This document shows, one piece after another, positions 60,723-64,000 of a stretch of 64,000 nt of DNA (its first letter is position 1; each line of letters starts with the position of its first letter). This DNA comes from Ruminococcaceae bacterium UBA7212 (GTDB taxonomy: Bacteria; Bacillota; Clostridia; Oscillospirales; Acutalibacteraceae). A model generated the notes under the pieces. It did not search any database. It was not told where the DNA came from and saw nothing but the letters and a program-made list of their open reading frames with translations. Both the position numbers and the translations under genes were made by a program. The stretch lies in assembly GCA_002490525.1 (NCBI GenBank), contig DKUE01000039.1, positions 17,893 through 81,892 on the forward strand, written 5' to 3'.

Positions 60723-62340
60723 TTTCCACCTCCGAAAGGGACACGGGACGGCAGACGGGGTCGGTATCGCAGAACACCTGCGCGGTTGAAGAGGTATATA
60801 CTGTACCGCTTGTAAAAAACATGCGGCGCGGCGCCTGCAATACGAATTCGCCGTCGAACAGCAAAGCGCAGTGCGCGGCGGTTTCAGCGACAAAATCCAA
60901 ATCGTGCGTCACAAATAAAACCGTTTTTCCGATTTCCTGCAGTTCGCGTAGCTGACGGCACAGCGACTGCCGGCAAGCAGGGTCAAGCCCTTTTGTCGGC
61001 TCATCGAACAGCAAAACATCGGGATCCTTGAGCAATGCCGCCGCGACCGCAACGCGCTGCTGCTGTCCCGCGCTCAAATCGAACGGATTGCGCGGAAGAA
61101 ATTCGAGGAGTCCGAGCGTTTCGGCAATTTCCTGCACACGAGAATTCACGGGGGCGGGATTGGACGTACCGTTAAACAGCTTGAAAAGCGTTTTTGCTGT
61201 CGGCGGCACTGCGGCGGCATTGAGAATTTCGCCCACAGTATCAAAGGCAAAGCAGGCTTGCGGATTTTGCGGCACAACTGCACAAGAGAGGTGCTCCGCG
61301 CGCTTCACTTTACCGCTGTACGGTGCAAGTTCTCCTGAAAGCAATTTCAAAAATGTTGTTTTGCCCGCGCCGTTTGCACCGATGACGGCAAAGCAGTCCC
61401 CGCGGCAAAGTGTAAAATCCACCGCACGAAGCACATCTTCGCTCCCTTTTTTGTATCGAAAAGAAGCATGGCGCAAAGAAATCAGCGGTTCGCCGCGCGG
61501 CACCTCAATCGGCTCGGAGAAATGCAGAGAGAGCTTATGCGACTGCACCAAGGTTCGGCACTGCCCGAGCGTTTTCGGTACAGAATCCAAAACGGCAATC
61601 CCCGTCACAGACGGAATTAACGCAGACGGTGCGGCAGTCGGATACGCCCGCAAAAATGCATCGGCATCGGCATAAGCTTTGCACCGCCCCTGCTCCAAAA
61701 CCAACACTTGTGTTATATACGGCAAAATCGGCTGTATATTGTGTTCCGTTAAAACCACGGTTACACCCAATTCCGTATGCAACTTTAAAAGCGCGCGCAA
61801 AAAACGTTCCCCCGAAAACGGGTCGAGCATTGAAAACGGCTCGTCCAAAAGCAACAGACGCGGTGAACAGACAAACGCCGCCATCAAATTGACTAACTGT
61901 TTCTCACCGCCTGAAAGCGTCCGGATATTGCGGTTATATAAATCCTGCGCACCGAAAAAACTGACAGTTTCGGCGACTTTTAAACGGATTTCTGCTTCCG
62001 ACAGACCCAAATTCTCCGGTAAAAAGCGTAATTCGTTACGCACATATTCGGACACCTGCTGTGTATCCGGGTTCTGTGCTGTAAAGCTAATATTCTTTAC
62101 AGAATCTTCGTAGGGCATTTCCGAAATCGGTCTCCCGTCAAAATTCAATTGGCCTGTACGCCTGCCCTTCGGTGCAATTTCATTCTTCAAAAGGCGAAGA
62201 AGCGTGGTTTTGCCGCAGCCCGAGGCGCCGTACAGCAATACGAACGCGCCCGACTCTACCGAAAAGGATACGCCATTCAAGACAGGTGCTTCCGCGCCCG
62301 TATATGTAAAGGTTAAATCCTTTGCACTGAAAATTTCCAT
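60709..62340 (-). CDS. ecfAA': ECF transporter ATPase, two ABC domains in one chain
   Basis: The 543-residue protein joins the two ATPases of an energy-coupling factor module. Domain 1 (about 1-230) has LYGASGCGKTTLLRLL, LSGGEKQLVNLM and LLLLDEPFSMLD. Domain 2 (about 285-510) has VIGANGAGKTTFLKLL, LSAGQQQRVAVAAALL and VLLFDEPTKGLDP. Most Firmicutes encode EcfA1 and EcfA2 separately, so the fusion is a feature of this operon and suggests a dedicated transporter. GGGAGGTG precedes the ATG. It overlaps ecfT by 28 bases. Confidence 0.94.
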   Translation of the reverse strand: MEIFSAKDLTFTYTGAEAPVLNGVSFSVESGAFVLLYGASGCGKTTLLRLLKNEIAPKGRRTGQLNFDGRPISEMPYEDSVKNISFTAQNPDTQQVSEYVRNELRFLPENLGLSEAEIRLKVAETVSFFGAQDLYNRNIRTLSGGEKQLVNLMAAFVCSPRLLLLDEPFSMLDPFSGERFLRALLKLHTELGVTVVLTEHNIQPILPYITQVLVLEQGRCKAYADADAFLRAYPTAAPSALIPSVTGIAVLDSVPKTLGQCRTLVQSHKLSLHFSEPIEVPRGEPLISLRHASFRYKKGSEDVLRAVDFTLCRGDCFAVIGANGAGKTTFLKLLSGELAPYSGKVKRAEHLSCAVVPQNPQACFAFDTVGEILNAAAVPPTAKTLFKLFNGTSNPAPVNSRVQEIAETLGLLEFLPRNPFDLSAGQQQRVAVAAALLKDPDVLLFDEPTKGLDPACRQSLCRQLRELQEIGKTVLFVTHDLDFVAETAAHCALLFDGEFVLQAPRRMFFTSGTVYTSSTAQVFCDTDPVCRPVSLSEVENGKA

Positions 62341-63179
62341 TTGCACACCTCCCACAGCTTCAAAAGACAAGGCATAAAGTAAAAAAACGCCAGCGGGATA
62401 TAAATCCATGCCTGTTCAAAATAGACAGACGGCCGAAAACACGGGTAAATTTCCGCTTTCAGCGGCGGCGCAAGAAAAACTGCACACATCTCGCCGACCG
62501 TGAGCAGGACTGCCGCCGTATCGCCGACCGAAAATCGGTATTTTTGCCGCGTGCGGCACATGGGGCACATCGCTCCGCGTGCTTTCATGGATACGGCAGT
62601 TTGGAACGAATCCTCCAAAACCCACGAAAACAAAGCCGACAAACGCAAAAAACGCACAGTCAGCTTGTTATCCTTATCTGCCGATGCGGGCAGGGCGGCA
62701 CAGGTCTGTTCGTATTTTTGCAGAGTTTTCGGCACAAGCGCCATAGAAAGGGAAAAAATGATTGCCAATCCTCGTGAAACACCCGAAAACAGGCGGTAAA
62801 TACGGTCGGCATCCAAAAACGCACAGTAAAACGAAAACCACAGCGCCGCACCCGTAAAATGCAGAGCAGAAAGCAAAGCGTAAAGAACTGACTCCAATGT
62901 AACGGCGGCATCTCCGATATAAAACAGCACAGTCATGCCATTGCGGCTGAACAATACGTTGCACAGCACCAGTACCGCCCCCACAGGCAGACAAAAGCGC
63001 AGAAGGGCGCGCAATTCGAGCCTCTGCCCATAGCAAAGAAACGAAAGCGCACCCGAAAGAACGCAAAGTACCGCGAGTATAGGCTGCACACGCGTAACGG
63101 TTAGCACCGAAACACCCAAAAGCAGCCACAAAAGCGTGCCTGTATGTAATTTGTAAAACAAGGTTCGGTTAATATTCAC
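62313..63179 (-). CDS. ecfT: ECF transporter T component
   Basis: The 288-residue membrane protein is the transmembrane coupling subunit. It has about five or six helices and the EcfT-type cytoplasmic motifs: the first Ala-Arg-Gly-type motif appears as SMKARGAM in the long cytoplasmic helices, and MALVPKTLQKYEQ precedes it. It starts inside the DUF4430 gene end (11-base overlap). A GTG at 63179 with GGGGGA before it is the likely start; an ATG six bases further up is possible. Confidence 0.88.
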   Translation of the reverse strand: MNINRTLFYKLHTGTLLWLLLGVSVLTVTRVQPILAVLCVLSGALSFLCYGQRLELRALLRFCLPVGAVLVLCNVLFSRNGMTVLFYIGDAAVTLESVLYALLSALHFTGAALWFSFYCAFLDADRIYRLFSGVSRGLAIIFSLSMALVPKTLQKYEQTCAALPASADKDNKLTVRFLRLSALFSWVLEDSFQTAVSMKARGAMCPMCRTRQKYRFSVGDTAAVLLTVGEMCAVFLAPPLKAEIYPCFRPSVYFEQAWIYIPLAFFYFMPCLLKLWEVCKWKFSVQRI

Positions 63180-63867
63180 CGACATCCCCCATTCTGCAAG
63201 TGTAAATAAACTCCACGCGGTCGCCTGTTTGCAATTTATAATATTTGCAGGAAACATTCGGCAATTTTCCGTTCACACGGTACAGCCAGCCGCTGGTTTC
63301 ACCGCAATCCTTTTCGGAGAGTCCCGCAATACTTTTTACATAGCCTCCGGACGTGATTTGACACACCGTTTTTTGTGATTTCAGCACACGTTTGAGTACC
63401 GTCATTGCGGATTCACCCTCGGTAAACTGTACATTACCGTCTGACAGGATAACACCGTTTTGCGGCAAGAGTCCCGCAAAATTCGGATTGTCGAGAATTC
63501 CGTAATCAATCGCATTTTTGCAGTCCACCGAAAAGGAAGCAGTATTCTGTTTCGGTGCTTCTGCGGGCAGCTGTACATTCTGATTTCCAGACGGTGCCGC
63601 CGCACCGTTTGCACCCGTATTCGATTTCGGCGTATTGTCTGCATTCTGCACACCAACGGATGGATTCTCATTGACATCGGGTGCAGATATCCCACCTGCG
63701 GACAGATTCTCCGATACATCGGGGCGTGAAGAGAGTTCTTCCGTATTTTCCGAAGCCGCACTGCTTTCCGCATGCGGTTCGGACGGTACTTCCGTTGCGG
63801 GCTGTTTTTGACAGGCGCACAGCAGAAAGCTAAAAATCAATAGGAAAGATAAAACGCGCTTACGCAT
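63169..63867 (-). CDS. DUF4430 (transcobalamin-C-like) lipoprotein
   Basis: The 232-residue product starts with a lipoprotein signal (lipobox LLCAC, Cys about residue 18) and a Ser/Glu/Asn-rich spacer of about 95 residues. The C-terminal DUF4430 domain follows, with TEGESAMTVLKRVLKS, CGETSGWLYRVNGKLPN and LQTGDRVEFIYTC. DUF4430 resembles the C-terminal domain of transcobalamin and intrinsic factor. It probably presents a ligand to the ECF transporter encoded just downstream. The ATG lies inside the stop of the preceding wall-protein gene. The frame extends further upstream but runs through that gene. Confidence 0.9.
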   Translation of the reverse strand: MRKRVLSFLLIFSFLLCACQKQPATEVPSEPHAESSAASENTEELSSRPDVSENLSAGGISAPDVNENPSVGVQNADNTPKSNTGANGAAAPSGNQNVQLPAEAPKQNTASFSVDCKNAIDYGILDNPNFAGLLPQNGVILSDGNVQFTEGESAMTVLKRVLKSQKTVCQITSGGYVKSIAGLSEKDCGETSGWLYRVNGKLPNVSCKYYKLQTGDRVEFIYTCRMGDVGEY

Positions 63868-64000
63868 CTTTTTTACGCAGTGTACATACTGCACCCGCGC
63901 AAAGCACAGCGGCAAATGCACCTGTAGCAGTTACGGCAGGGCCCGTTTTCGGAATCTCCACGTTCTGCGATACATTGTCCGCTGTCGTTGCATTTTCAGA
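63860..64000 (-). CDS. C-terminal end of a sortase-anchored wall protein (truncated by window edge)
   Basis: The last 46 codons are in view. They contain IPKTG, a hydrophobic segment (GAFAAVLCAGAV) and a basic end RKKDA, the classical sorting signal for wall anchoring. The I-P-K-T-G form differs from LPXTG and is near the (S/N/P)PXTG type used by some clostridial class B sortases. The stop overlaps the ATG of the DUF4430 lipoprotein gene. The rest of the protein lies outside the window; a second ligand-binding domain is a reasonable expectation. Confidence 0.85.
   Translation of the reverse strand, partial: SENATTADNVSQNVEIPKTGPAVTATGAFAAVLCAGAVCTLRKKDA

Overview
The window looks like chromosome of a spore-forming anaerobic Firmicute of class Clostridia, probably the Oscillospirales/Ruminococcaceae group. 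That placement is an inference. It rests on spoVAC-spoVAD, ypeB and a SpoIID-type domain (endospore former), an IspH-ribosomal protein S1 fusion (a clostridial arrangement), a glutaminase domain at the C-terminus of PurL, class B sortases, FeoAB with its Cys-rich partner, and strong AGGAGG ribosome sites with many GTG/TTG starts. Base composition is near 50% GC over most of the window and visibly lower at about 47.3-49.9 kb and 55.2-55.7 kb. I see no rRNA, tRNA, CRISPR array, intact transposon or prophage.

Layout. 0-4.2 kb (+): the end of purL, a DUF1846 gene behind a promoter-hairpin leader, and pyrG. 4.3-14.3 kb (-): one long directon in transcription order, cysteine desulfurase, thiI, a cinA C-domain gene, two overlapping class B sortases, a gene joining a degenerate CinA to a SpoIID domain, galE, lemA and a TPM-domain protein. 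14.4-16.2 kb (+): ypeB and an 11-residue-repeat lipoprotein. 16.2-18.3 kb (-): a TPR/zinc-ribbon protein and a membrane protein. 18.4-20 kb (+): a GH28 pectinase-like enzyme. 20-25.4 kb (-): feoA, feoB, the Feo Cys-rich protein and two flavoproteins. 25.5-32.5 kb (-): an XRE regulator, DUF1015, VanZ-like, a solute-binding lipoprotein, an LCP ligase, IreB and an orphan ABC ATPase. 32.6-34.9 kb (+): spoVAC-spoVAD, then a scar made of fragments of a serine recombinase and an FtsX-like permease in place of spoVAE.

34.9-45.8 kb (-): proC, mscL, a radical SAM protein, a GH27 enzyme with an inserted domain, ispH-rpsA, plsC, cmk, a flavoprotein, an RpiR regulator and tmcAL. ackA diverges from tmcAL through overlapping promoters. 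47.3-50.05 kb is an accessory patch: a chimeric HTH/ClbS-like gene, a LytTR-DUF3021 pair, and a VOC protein whose tail and stop codon come from a dispersed repeat. 50-55.2 kb (-): an SOS-controlled uvrB-uvrA pair separated by a large imperfect palindrome. 55.8-64 kb (-): a cell-surface uptake operon (the end of a sortase substrate with an IPKTG motif, a DUF4430 lipoprotein, and ecfT, fused ecfAA' and ecfS), followed by metF, DUF5685, a J-like protein, a membrane protein, pyrE and radC.

Two loci deserve most attention. The first is the wall-anchored/lipoprotein DUF4430 plus ECF operon next to metF, a candidate cobamide (B12-type) capture and import system. The second is the sortase-sortase-CinA/SpoIID cluster, in which a CinA-like protein that has lost its signature motifs is fused through a membrane helix to a peptidoglycan-acting SpoIID domain. 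The sortases could anchor the wall protein of the first locus, which would link the two, but that is inference.
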